Shown here: positions 9,300 to 17,516 of the stretch, in pieces
Numbering within the stretch: position 1 is the first letter of the stretch
How the letters are laid out: each line of letters begins with the position of its first letter
Source: Nitrososphaerota archaeon
GTDB lineage: Archaea; Thermoproteota; Nitrososphaeria; Nitrososphaerales; Gagatemarchaeaceae
Direction of reading: 5' to 3'
DNA length: 64,000 nucleotides
Assembly: GCA_027886825.1 (NCBI GenBank)
Contig: JAPCJS010000001.1
Span: forward strand, 1 to 64,000
The notes under the pieces: generated by a model
Databases searched by the model: none
Told to the model about the DNA's origin: nothing
Seen by the model: the letters and a program-made list of their open reading frames with translations, nothing else
Translations under genes and position numbers: made by a program

Positions 9300-10042
9300 G
9301 ACTCTCGAAATCCTGGATAATCGCCTCGAAGGACTTCAAGATGTTCTTGAAGAAGAAGAACATAATCTATTCGGCCTTCGTCGTCCCCCTGCTTGCCTCG
9401 ATTTTCCTTCCGATCGTAATCTACTACATCGAACAGCAAAATGGGGGAAGTGGGATTCCGCCGTCGGAACTCACATACCTTCTGCCGGCGCTCACTTTCT
9501 TCTACCTTATCCTCGCAGGCCTGATTCCGACGACCATCGCCTCCTACAGCATAATCGGCGAAAAGGTGGAAAAGAGCTTCGAGCGGCTCCTCGCCACCCC
9601 CACGACGGATAGCGAAATCCTGCTTGGAAAGGGAATTTCATCGTTCCTGCCACCCATGGGCGCGATTCTGGTAGGAGCTGCAATCTACATGGTCCTCATG
9701 GACGTGGTGACACATGGCACACTGGGCTATTACTTCTTTCCCAACTGGAATGCCGCCGTGGTCTTCTTCCTCGCAGTCCCTCTTGCTACAGTAATGAGCG
9801 TGGAATGGAACGTCATAGTCTCGGCAAGGGTGAGCGACGTTCGGGTTGCGCAGCAGATTGGCATGCTCCTGGTACTCCCATTCGCAGGGGTCTATATCGG
9901 CGGTGAACTCGGTATAGTACCGCTTGACAACACGAGCGTCCTCCTAATCATCGCCGCTATCCTATTGGTGGTTGACCTGCTTCTGCTTTACGTCGCCAGA
10001 GCCACGTTCCGCAGAGAGGAGATACTCACGAAATGGAAGTAG
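9296..10042 (+). CDS. ABC-2 type transporter permease
   Basis: overlaps the ATPase stop by 4 nt; six hydrophobic segments; 'EKVEKSFERLLATPTTDSEILLGK'. Confidence 0.9.
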   Translation: MRLSKSWIIASKDFKMFLKKKNIIYSAFVVPLLASIFLPIVIYYIEQQNGGSGIPPSELTYLLPALTFFYLILAGLIPTTIASYSIIGEKVEKSFERLLATPTTDSEILLGKGISSFLPPMGAILVGAAIYMVLMDVVTHGTLGYYFFPNWNAAVVFFLAVPLATVMSVEWNVIVSARVSDVRVAQQIGMLLVLPFAGVYIGGELGIVPLDNTSVLLIIAAILLVVDLLLLYVARATFRREEILTKWK

Positions 10043-10085
10043 TCGGGCTGGTCCGATGCTTCCCGCGGCCAGGGAGGTGAAGTGC

Positions 10086-10241
10086 ATGAAAGCCATAAAA
10101 TTTAGGCTCCTGCTGCTGGGTGTCATAATCGCGTTGGTCGGGGTGGTCCGCGTCGGCATCGGAGGTCTTGGAGACCCGTACGCCGCCCCGCTGCTCCTTG
10201 TCGGGGTAGTGATAGTGGTGCTTGGGGTGCTTTGGAAGTGA
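10086..10241 (+). CDS. 51-aa membrane protein
   Basis: MKAIKFRLLLLGVIIALVGVVRVGIGGLGDPYAAPLLLVGVVIVVLGVLWK; internal Met of ORF 9972..10241; overlaps the next gene start. Confidence 0.55.
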   Translation: MKAIKFRLLLLGVIIALVGVVRVGIGGLGDPYAAPLLLVGVVIVVLGVLWK

Positions 10242-11425
10242 GCGCGCAGGGCGCGGCACCGGTGGAAGAGGGGACCAAACCGGGTAAGACGCGTATCTAC
10301 TTTGTAGACTACCTCAGAGGAGCGGTGGTAAGCCTCGTAATCCTGCACCATACGGCGATCACCTACGGAGGGTCCGGATCCTTCTACTACACGGAACCTG
10401 GCACCGACCCGCTTGCCTCGCTGGTGCTGACGCTCTTCACGAACTTCAACCAGGCCTGGTTCCTCGGTTGCTTCTTCCTGCTCTCTGCCTACTTCACGCC
10501 TGGCTCTTTTGACCGGAAGGGTGCCAAGCTCTTCATCAAGGACAGGCTGATTCGTTTGTTCATCCCGCTCGCCTTCTTCTTCTTCGTCATCAACCCGCTG
10601 ACCATCTACATAGCCTTCTATCACATGACTGCGGCTCAGCTGGTCCAGCAGGGGATCACTGCCCCCATGGGGCTGAACCTGACCTTCATCTCCCAGTCGG
10701 TGGGCACCGGGCCGCTCTGGTTCGTCGAGCTGCTGCTCATCTTCGAGTTCGGCTATGTCATCTGGCGCGTGGCTGCGAGAAACAGGGCAACGAAAGAAGC
10801 CCGCTCTTTCCCATCATACCGGAAGATAGCTGCCTTCATCCTGGTCCTTGCTGCGGCTGCCTATGCGCTAAGAATCGTAGTGCCACTAAATGCCCAAGTG
10901 CTCGGTTTCCCCTCCCTCTTCGACCTGCCGCAGTATCTGAGTTTCTTCATCGTCGGGACGGTGGCTGCCCGCGGCGACTGGCTGAGGAAGATGCCCGACG
11001 CCATGGCGAAGCGCCTCATTGAGATCGCCCTCGTTGCGAGCGCGACGCTGCTTATTCTCGCGATAATCGGCACAGAAGTGAGCTCGCTTGGCTGGGGCAG
11101 CCTGGTCGGATATGGGTCATTGTCCTCCGCCATCTACGCGCTCTGGGATTCCACCTTCGCCGTGGGGATGACCATGTTCGCTATCTCGTTCTTCCGCAAG
11201 CGCTTCAACTCCCCGGGAAGACTCTGGAGCTTTGCCGCGAAGAACTTCTACGCCGCGTACTTCCTGCAGGCCACCGTCATAGTCACGTTCTCGGCTCTAA
11301 TACTATACCAAGTTCACATAGAATCACTGTTCAAGTTCGGCTTGGCAGTGGTGATGATAGTGCCCTCGACCTGGGGGCTGGCCTATCTTGTCAAGAAGAT
11401 ACCTCTTGTCGACCGGATCCTATAG
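10232..11425 (+). CDS. acyltransferase 3 family (OPG-like) membrane acyltransferase
   Basis: 'RIYFVDYLRGAVVSLVILHHTAITYGG' and ~10 TM helices. Confidence 0.85.
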   Translation: MEVSAQGAAPVEEGTKPGKTRIYFVDYLRGAVVSLVILHHTAITYGGSGSFYYTEPGTDPLASLVLTLFTNFNQAWFLGCFFLLSAYFTPGSFDRKGAKLFIKDRLIRLFIPLAFFFFVINPLTIYIAFYHMTAAQLVQQGITAPMGLNLTFISQSVGTGPLWFVELLLIFEFGYVIWRVAARNRATKEARSFPSYRKIAAFILVLAAAAYALRIVVPLNAQVLGFPSLFDLPQYLSFFIVGTVAARGDWLRKMPDAMAKRLIEIALVASATLLILAIIGTEVSSLGWGSLVGYGSLSSAIYALWDSTFAVGMTMFAISFFRKRFNSPGRLWSFAAKNFYAAYFLQATVIVTFSALILYQVHIESLFKFGLAVVMIVPSTWGLAYLVKKIPLVDRIL

Positions 11426-11684
11426 CGTTCCTCCCAGTCAAATGACCAGGATCTCTTGCAACCCAGACCATTCGCCTATCTGGCGGAGCATAAGCCGAGT
11501 TAGATTCGGAGCCCAATACCGGAGCGCTGGTAGCTCGCACTCGTGTCCGTGACATCGTCATTACTGCGGCCAAAATGACTCGCGGCAAAAGTCAAGCCTA
11601 TTTCCGGAATCAGAGATATGTGTTTTTGGTCGGCTCGGATTCCCCTCTTTCGAGCATATTTTCACGTTTCATGGATTCGGAGAG

Positions 11685-11848
11685 ACCCCCTGACACCACA
11701 GGGGTTCTGCAATTCCTGATTCTGCGAATCCCTGTTTCTAACCGGGGCGCAAACAGGGCAATAATCAGGCTCAAAACCCACCCGAAACCCCGATTCCAAC
11801 CCGATCATAACAGTGCGGGGGGTGGGATTCGAACCCACGAACCCCTAA
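11685..11848. repeat. full copy of the repeat unit that includes the tRNA-Leu 3' half
   Basis: aligns with 6903..7060. Confidence 0.6.
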
Positions 11849-11898
11849 GGGATTGGAGCCTCAGTCCAACGCCGTTGGCCATGCTGGGCGACCCCCGC
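11814..11898 (-). tRNA. tRNA-Leu (anticodon GAG)
   Basis: reverse complement GCGGGGG..TTGGA-CTGAGGC-TCCAA..CCCTTAGGGG..GTGGGTTCGAATCCCAC-CCCCCGC-A; 7-bp acceptor stem, class II variable arm. Confidence 0.93.
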
Positions 11899-12060
11899 AC
11901 GAGCGCCGGCTTGATTGTCGCGCTTCTAAAACTCTTCCGAGTTGCTGATCTATCATGCACTTTGAGGAGATGTGCCCCAGGATACTGCCACCTCCGGTGC
12001 GGCCGGCATATGCGGTGCGGTCTACATTTTAAAAGCGTGCCAAATTGGACGGATGGACGT

Positions 12061-12149
12061 GCCGGCGTAGCTCAGCCTGGTAGAGCACACCATAGGGGCT
12101 CAGTCGCCTCGTAAGCGAGGGATCGTGGGTCCAATTCCCACCGCCGGCT
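12061..12149 (+). tRNA. tRNA-Thr (CGT) with a 15-nt non-canonical intron at ~27/28
   Basis: GCCGGCG..CGCCGGC acceptor; removing ACCATAGGGGCTCAG gives anticodon arm CTCGC-CTCGTAA-GCGAG; T arm GTGGG-TCCAATT-CCCAC; discriminator T. Confidence 0.85.
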
Positions 12150-12470
12150 CTCCACTCACCACATCTCCCACTTGCTTGCTTCTGTTCCATGTCTTGATAG
12201 CCGCAGAGTCATCGTGGTGAATCAGGATGATCTGAGAAGCCCACAGACCCAGCGGAAGTGCGCTCAGGATTTCTGAAGACAGATCTGCTCAACAAGGGCC
12301 GTTCCTGCGAATCTGAAGCATTCGGGTAAAACTATTAATCACAAAAAAATCGGATTTCCTGCTGTGATGTAGGTGGGTCACGGGGCAAACGGCCAGAAGC
12401 TGAAGGGGCTAGAGGACTCTATCGCAGGTGATTTCGGGTCCCTCTCGTTCGTTGGCAACGAAATACACCC

Positions 12471-13910
12471 ATGCCCAAGATAATCTCACGACCCCGGATC
12501 ACCGCGGGTCTGCTGATCTTCCTCTCGGCATTCATTGTCTACTCCATGTCGCTGAACTCCGTGTGGGCCACGGACCACACCACCAGTTTCCTGCAACTCG
12601 ACTGGGCGATATTGGTCCATCATTCCTTCGTACTTGGGAGCGGCAGCAGTTTCCATCCTAATACGGTCGACGACTTTGAGTTCGATGGGAACTATTACAG
12701 CGCTCTCGCTCCCGGGACCGCCATCCTGGCACTTCCCTTTGTCGGCGTGGGTTTCCTGCTTGACGGCCATTTCACTGTCTTTGGCTACGCTCTGATACTC
12801 TCAGAGCTCTTCGTCGCCCTTATCAACGCCATAGCGGCCTATCTGGTCTACGCGGTCGGGAGGTTCTTCTTCAGCAAGAAGACTTCTGCCTTCCTAGCGT
12901 TCGCCTACGCGTTTGCGACGATCAGCTGGCCTTTCGCGACCTACTTTTTCCAGAGCGACGTCTCGGCCATGTTCGACCTGCTTGCGGTCTATTTCGTCAT
13001 CCGGGTCACTCGCAGTGACGACGGGAAGCTGCGCGACGCCGTCCCAGCAGGGATTGCGGTCGCCGGGGGGTTGACGACCGACTACGTGAACGTGATATTC
13101 ATCCCCATCATCATGGGATATCTCCTTTTCTCGCTGCGGCGAAAAGGTCGCCTCGCAAGGCTCTCCCTGGGCTTTCTCCTAGCTTCTCTCGTCGGAGTCT
13201 TGCTCATAGGGCTGTACAACGAGGCCATCTTCGGCACAGCGTTCCATACGACGGAGCAGGTCTACCTCAACAGCTCGACCCCCTTGGGCGAGTTCTCGTA
13301 CCCGATCTACGAGGGAGTCTATCTCAACCTCATCTCTCCGCTCAGGGGACTGCTTGTCTTTTCGATCTTTCTGATCCTGGGCATCTTCGGCTACGTAGAC
13401 ATGCTGAGGCAGAGGAGATACAGAGCCAAGGCGTTCTTACTGCTGGCATGCTTCCTCGGCGTCTTTCTTCCCTACTCGGCGTGGTACGATCCCACGGGCG
13501 GCGCAGCTTTCGGTCCCCGGTTCTTGGTCTCGGCTATTCCGTTCCTCCTTCTGCCCGCTGGTCTGGTTATCGAGACAGGGAGCCGCAGAATGCGCGTGAC
13601 CGCGTTCATTCTCTATGCTGTCGGGGTGGTCATAAATGGAATGGCAGGGATAACCTCTGCCCTCGCTCCCACACAGAACTATGGGACGTTTCCATTCCTA
13701 AGCTCGACTCTTCCCAGCTTCCTGAGTGGTGACATCGACGTCTGGTGGCTGAGCTTTGTCCACACTTACTGGCCGATTCCGGCAGTACTGTTGATCGCTC
13801 TGACTTTGATGCTTCCCCTGATATCGAATCACCTCCTGTCAGGAAGAGGTGCCCAGATGGGTACATCACCAGAGATATCAACCGCTCTGGATGCATCTGA
13901 TCCTGCCTAG
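12471..13910 (+). CDS. polytopic membrane protein, GT39/dolichyl-phosphate-mannose mannosyltransferase-like
   Basis: 12+ TM segments with an N-terminal 'GNYYSALAPGTAILALPF'-type luminal loop. Confidence 0.65.
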   Translation: MPKIISRPRITAGLLIFLSAFIVYSMSLNSVWATDHTTSFLQLDWAILVHHSFVLGSGSSFHPNTVDDFEFDGNYYSALAPGTAILALPFVGVGFLLDGHFTVFGYALILSELFVALINAIAAYLVYAVGRFFFSKKTSAFLAFAYAFATISWPFATYFFQSDVSAMFDLLAVYFVIRVTRSDDGKLRDAVPAGIAVAGGLTTDYVNVIFIPIIMGYLLFSLRRKGRLARLSLGFLLASLVGVLLIGLYNEAIFGTAFHTTEQVYLNSSTPLGEFSYPIYEGVYLNLISPLRGLLVFSIFLILGIFGYVDMLRQRRYRAKAFLLLACFLGVFLPYSAWYDPTGGAAFGPRFLVSAIPFLLLPAGLVIETGSRRMRVTAFILYAVGVVINGMAGITSALAPTQNYGTFPFLSSTLPSFLSGDIDVWWLSFVHTYWPIPAVLLIALTLMLPLISNHLLSGRGAQMGTSPEISTALDASDPA

Positions 13911-13944
13911 AGTTGCCGCGGGACGTGCGCACGGTCTTCCTGAT

Positions 13945-14112
13945 CTAGTAGCCTATCTCAGAACTCGGTCTGAGGTGTCGCATCGACTTGACCCGACCGC
14001 ACTTTACGCACTTGTAGTTGCCCCTTCCGCGTGGGTTGTACCCTCTCGTGTCCACTATGATTTCATGTTCAGTCCGCATCATACACCTCTCGCAGTACCT
14101 GTTCTCAACCAA
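13945..14112 (-). CDS. small zinc-ribbon protein (55 aa), absent from the ORF track
   Basis: TTG start 14112; MVENRYCERCMMRTEHEIIVDTRGYNPRGRGNYKCVKCGRVKSMRHLRPSSEIGY. Confidence 0.7.
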   Translation of the reverse strand: MVENRYCERCMMRTEHEIIVDTRGYNPRGRGNYKCVKCGRVKSMRHLRPSSEIGY

Positions 14113-14173
14113 CTGGGCTTATCTTGACGAGGCACTCCATCATATATAAAGCGCTGCCCGCCCGAAAGATCCG

Positions 14174-14419
14174 ATGCTGGGCCTGGTCATCCTGGGTACG
14201 CTGGTTATCATAGCGGGGATCCTGGTCATCTTTCTGGCGACCATCTTCGCATCGCGCTCGAAGGGTGACGAGAAGGAGGTCGAAGTGAAGGGAGGAGGCG
14301 TTATTATGATCGGTCCGATACCGATAATCTTCGGTACCGACCCGAAGTGGACAGCGATAGCAATTGTGCTCGCCATCGTCTTGATCGTCCTGAGCCTTTT
14401 CCTGGGGCGTGCGTTGTGA
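14174..14419 (+). CDS. DUF131/TIGR00304 family membrane protein
   Basis: 'GGGVIMIGPIPIIFGTDPKW' between two TM helices. Confidence 0.85.
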   Translation: MLGLVILGTLVIIAGILVIFLATIFASRSKGDEKEVEVKGGGVIMIGPIPIIFGTDPKWTAIAIVLAIVLIVLSLFLGRAL

Positions 14420-14681
14420 AGCTATGAATCTTTACAGGCTTTATGCGCTAGGTTTTCTTCTGATCTTGACAGGGATCACGATGGTGGTTCTCGGTAGTGT
14501 GGGTTCAGCCTCTCCCTCGACGGCATTCGGCGGAGCGGTCTTCATAGGACCGTTCCCGATAATCTTCGGTAGTGGACCCGGCTCAGGATTGGTGGCCCTC
14601 ACCGCATTGATCATAGCCGCGTTCATGGTGATCACGTTCTATCTCTCCGTTCTGCTTCGAAAAGGGCACAGAGAGGCTTGA
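14409..14681 (+). CDS. DUF131/TIGR00304 family membrane protein (tandem paralog)
   Basis: 'GGAVFIGPFPIIFGSGPGSG'; overlaps the previous ORF. Confidence 0.85.
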   Translation: MRCEAMNLYRLYALGFLLILTGITMVVLGSVGSASPSTAFGGAVFIGPFPIIFGSGPGSGLVALTALIIAAFMVITFYLSVLLRKGHREA

Positions 14682-14736
14682 CACTGGGAGCGCCCAATGT
14701 TTAAAGCCTGACCGATGAACAAGAACCAGACGGATT

Positions 14737-15114
14737 ATGTCTCAGCGTATGCAGATATCGATCGAGCCCTACAAGAAGATAGTGATTCACGAAGTCGTCG
14801 AGATAGCCTTCAACGACCTGATAGACCAGATGATCCACCAGACCAGGTCGGTTGGCGGAGCGACAATCCCGATGCTCTCCTGGTGCAACGGCATCGCCTT
14901 CCAGATCTCGCCGTTCAACCCCAACAGTGAAGAGATAATCAAGGAGAGCCTGAAGGGGACGATTCATTATTCAGCGGTGACGTTCGCCATGAAGGAAGGT
15001 TTTGAGCGCGAGATCATACGCCCCGCCGGGACTGTGCTCCTGGTAAACCAGGGTGCAAACGCGAACTTTGCAGCGCTTGCAGAGGCTATGAAAGAGTCGA
15101 GGAGGGTCAAGTAA
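14737..15114 (+). CDS. conserved hypothetical protein
   Basis: good ORF with TATA-like GTTTAAAG upstream at ~14699. Confidence 0.65.
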   Translation: MSQRMQISIEPYKKIVIHEVVEIAFNDLIDQMIHQTRSVGGATIPMLSWCNGIAFQISPFNPNSEEIIKESLKGTIHYSAVTFAMKEGFEREIIRPAGTVLLVNQGANANFAALAEAMKESRRVK

Positions 15115-15116
15115 GA

Positions 15117-15125
15117 CATAAATAC
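15117..15125 (+). promoter_or_regulatory. TATA-like box (CATAAATAC) for the HesB/IscA-family gene
   Basis: 24-32 nt upstream of ATG 15149. Confidence 0.5.
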
Positions 15126-15148
15126 CAAATCCAGATTCCCAACCAGCC

Positions 15149-15496
15149 ATGCAGAAGGTATCACCAATAGTCCAGTTCAGCGCTCCAGCCAGGGAGAAGT
15201 TGAAGGAAGCACTGAAGGAGCAGAGCGCGTCGAACGCATATCTCAGAATAGACGTTTATGCGGCGGGTGGCTGCGCTTGCAGCGGCGGCTACAAGTATGG
15301 CATGGGCCTTGAGGAAAAGGCAAGACCTGACGATGTCATCGAGGAGATAGAGGACATCAAGGTCGTCACGGACAAGAATAACGTCGACATACTCAGGGGA
15401 TCCAAGATCGACTACAGCGAAAACGTTCAGAGAAGGGGTTTCAAGATCATCAATCCGAATGTCCAGGCCGGCGGCTGCGGCTGCGGCGGACACTAG
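15149..15496 (+). CDS. HesB/IscA-family Fe-S cluster assembly/carrier protein
   Basis: 'AREKLKEALKEQSASNAYLRIDV..GGCACSGGYKYGM' and C-terminal 'GGCGCGGH'. Confidence 0.88.
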   Translation: MQKVSPIVQFSAPAREKLKEALKEQSASNAYLRIDVYAAGGCACSGGYKYGMGLEEKARPDDVIEEIEDIKVVTDKNNVDILRGSKIDYSENVQRRGFKIINPNVQAGGCGCGGH

Positions 15497-15559
15497 CACA
15501 CAGACCGCTCTTCACCGTCCAGCGAGGGCGCTTTTTGTGTCCCTCCATACCTTGGGTGT

Positions 15560-16879
15560 TCAGCGGCCCTTCCTCGAAGAGCCTACCAGTTTCTTCAGGT
15601 CTAGTATCCGGGCGATTTCTTTATCCCCGTATCCCATCTCCTTGAGCGCGTCCTTTATCGAGTAATCGAGGGACAGCCTCTTCCCGATGGCCGAGGCCTT
15701 GTCGTAGCCCACCACGGGAGAGATGACCGTTATCAGCGACGGGCTCGTCTCCGCGTACCTCCTCAGGCGAGCCTTCTCAGGCACCAAGTGCTCTATTACG
15801 AGGGAGGAGACCTTCCTTAGAGCCTCAGAGAGAAGCTTGAGCTGAAGGTTCACATTGTATCCGATCAACGGGACTCCCATGCTGAGCTCGAACTCGCCGA
15901 GCGTGCCTGCGACCTGGTTCGCATGGTCGAGGCCGAAGACCTGGGAGCAGATCAGGAGGGCCGCCTCGACCGTGACCGGGTTCGTCTTCCCAGGCATTAT
16001 GCTGCTTCCTGCGACCTCGTCCTGTTTCGGCAGGTCTATCTCGCCGAGGCCGGTGAACGGTCCGGAGAACATCAGCCGAATATCCTGACAGAGCCGGAAC
16101 AGGTCGAGCGCCGTGACCTTCAGAGCGGAGCTCAGCGCGACGAGGTCCGAGAGGAGCTTCATCGCCCGAAACCTGTTACCTGCCTCAGAGAATCTGAGCC
16201 CTATGGCCCTGTTCAGCTCGCCGATTACCAGCTTCCCGAACTGAGGGCTGGTGTTGATCCCCGTGCCAACCGCAGTGCCGCCGAGCGGGAGCTCCCTGAC
16301 GTACCTCAGGGCGTCATAGATGAGGCGCCTGTCGTGCACGAACGCGTCGGCATAGGCGCCGAACTCCTGCCCCATCGTGACAGGCATGGCGTCTCGAAGG
16401 TGCGTCCTCCCTGATTTGTATACCGAAGATGTCTTCTCTGCGAGGTTCGCGAGGCTCCTTGAGATCTCCCCCAAGCTCGGGAGCATATCTTGGTGCGCCA
16501 GCGAGACCGCGGCGACCCGTATCGCTGTGGGGACCACGTCGTTCGAAGACTGTCCCATATTGACATGGTCGTTCGGATGGACCTTCGTCCCGGAGATCTC
16601 CGAGGCCCTCTCGGCTATCACCTCATTCACGTTCATGTTGATCCCGGTACCCGAGCCGGTCCCGAAGACGTCGACGGTCATTCTATCATCGTATTTCCCT
16701 TCCATGACCTCCTTCGAGGCAGCCCTGATCGACTGAAATGTAGCGGCGTCGAGCTTTCCCAGTGAGTTGTTTGCACCAGCAGAGAGCTGTTTGATCAGCG
16801 CCACAGACCAGATGACCTCTCTGGGGAAGGCCGTCCCTGTGCTCATGAAGAGCTTCTTTGCGCCCTCCACGTACTTCAT
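15560..16879 (-). CDS. fumC: class II fumarate hydratase
   Basis: 'GSGTGINMNVNEVIAERA', 'HPNDHVNMGQSSNDVVPTA', 'GSSIMPGKTNPV'. Confidence 0.95.
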   Translation of the reverse strand: MKYVEGAKKLFMSTGTAFPREVIWSVALIKQLSAGANNSLGKLDAATFQSIRAASKEVMEGKYDDRMTVDVFGTGSGTGINMNVNEVIAERASEISGTKVHPNDHVNMGQSSNDVVPTAIRVAAVSLAHQDMLPSLGEISRSLANLAEKTSSVYKSGRTHLRDAMPVTMGQEFGAYADAFVHDRRLIYDALRYVRELPLGGTAVGTGINTSPQFGKLVIGELNRAIGLRFSEAGNRFRAMKLLSDLVALSSALKVTALDLFRLCQDIRLMFSGPFTGLGEIDLPKQDEVAGSSIMPGKTNPVTVEAALLICSQVFGLDHANQVAGTLGEFELSMGVPLIGYNVNLQLKLLSEALRKVSSLVIEHLVPEKARLRRYAETSPSLITVISPVVGYDKASAIGKRLSLDYSIKDALKEMGYGDKEIARILDLKKLVGSSRKGR

Positions 16880-16926
16880 GCCGAGGTCGACCCGGGTGGG
16901 TCTTTCTTAAGGCTTGGGAGGATATG

Positions 16927-17469
16927 TCATCGTCTCTGCCTGACGCCAATCTTCTCTATTAGACGGCCCAGCTCCGAGTCATCGACGGCATCCACGCGCA
17001 GGTACTTTAGTATCTCGTCTTCGCTCATCTGCAGCCTCTTGGCTTCGTCTATTGTGTAGCGGTACGCCTCTATCTCCGTCGGCCTGTCGACATACTCGAA
17101 GGTCTGATCATAGAGGTCCCGGCCATCAAGGAACTGCTTCACGTGCACCAGGACATGGATTACATCTAGGTAGAGGCAGTTTATCCTCGCCGAGGCCAGG
17201 TACTTGGATCCTATGCAGACCGATCCCGTGTTGTGGTCCAGCCAGATTCCCCAATCTGAGTCGACTATTCCCAGCTTCAGATGGTGTATCGTCTTCAACA
17301 TGCTCCTCTGCGAACCGAAGAGCCTAAGAAGGGTCGGGGAGTTCTCTACGCCGATGAATATCTGGGTGAACTTGTACTCTCCCAGAGATATGTTTCTCTT
17401 CGCCTTGAAAACCTTGAGGGGCAAGCTGAGAGAAGAGCGAGCGTTCTCAATCAAAAGACAGGAACTCAA
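16927..17469 (-). CDS. uncharacterised protein; HVLVH-bearing paralog of 47086..47577
   Basis: 'DVIHVLVHVKQFLDGRDLYDQTFEYVDRPTEIEAYRYTIDEAKRLQMSEDEILKYLRV'. Confidence 0.75.
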   Translation of the reverse strand: MSSCLLIENARSSLSLPLKVFKAKRNISLGEYKFTQIFIGVENSPTLLRLFGSQRSMLKTIHHLKLGIVDSDWGIWLDHNTGSVCIGSKYLASARINCLYLDVIHVLVHVKQFLDGRDLYDQTFEYVDRPTEIEAYRYTIDEAKRLQMSEDEILKYLRVDAVDDSELGRLIEKIGVRQRR

Positions 17470-17516
17470 AAACTCTTCACTCCTTACAGGTGAAATTCTA
17501 ACTTGGTGTTCGACGA

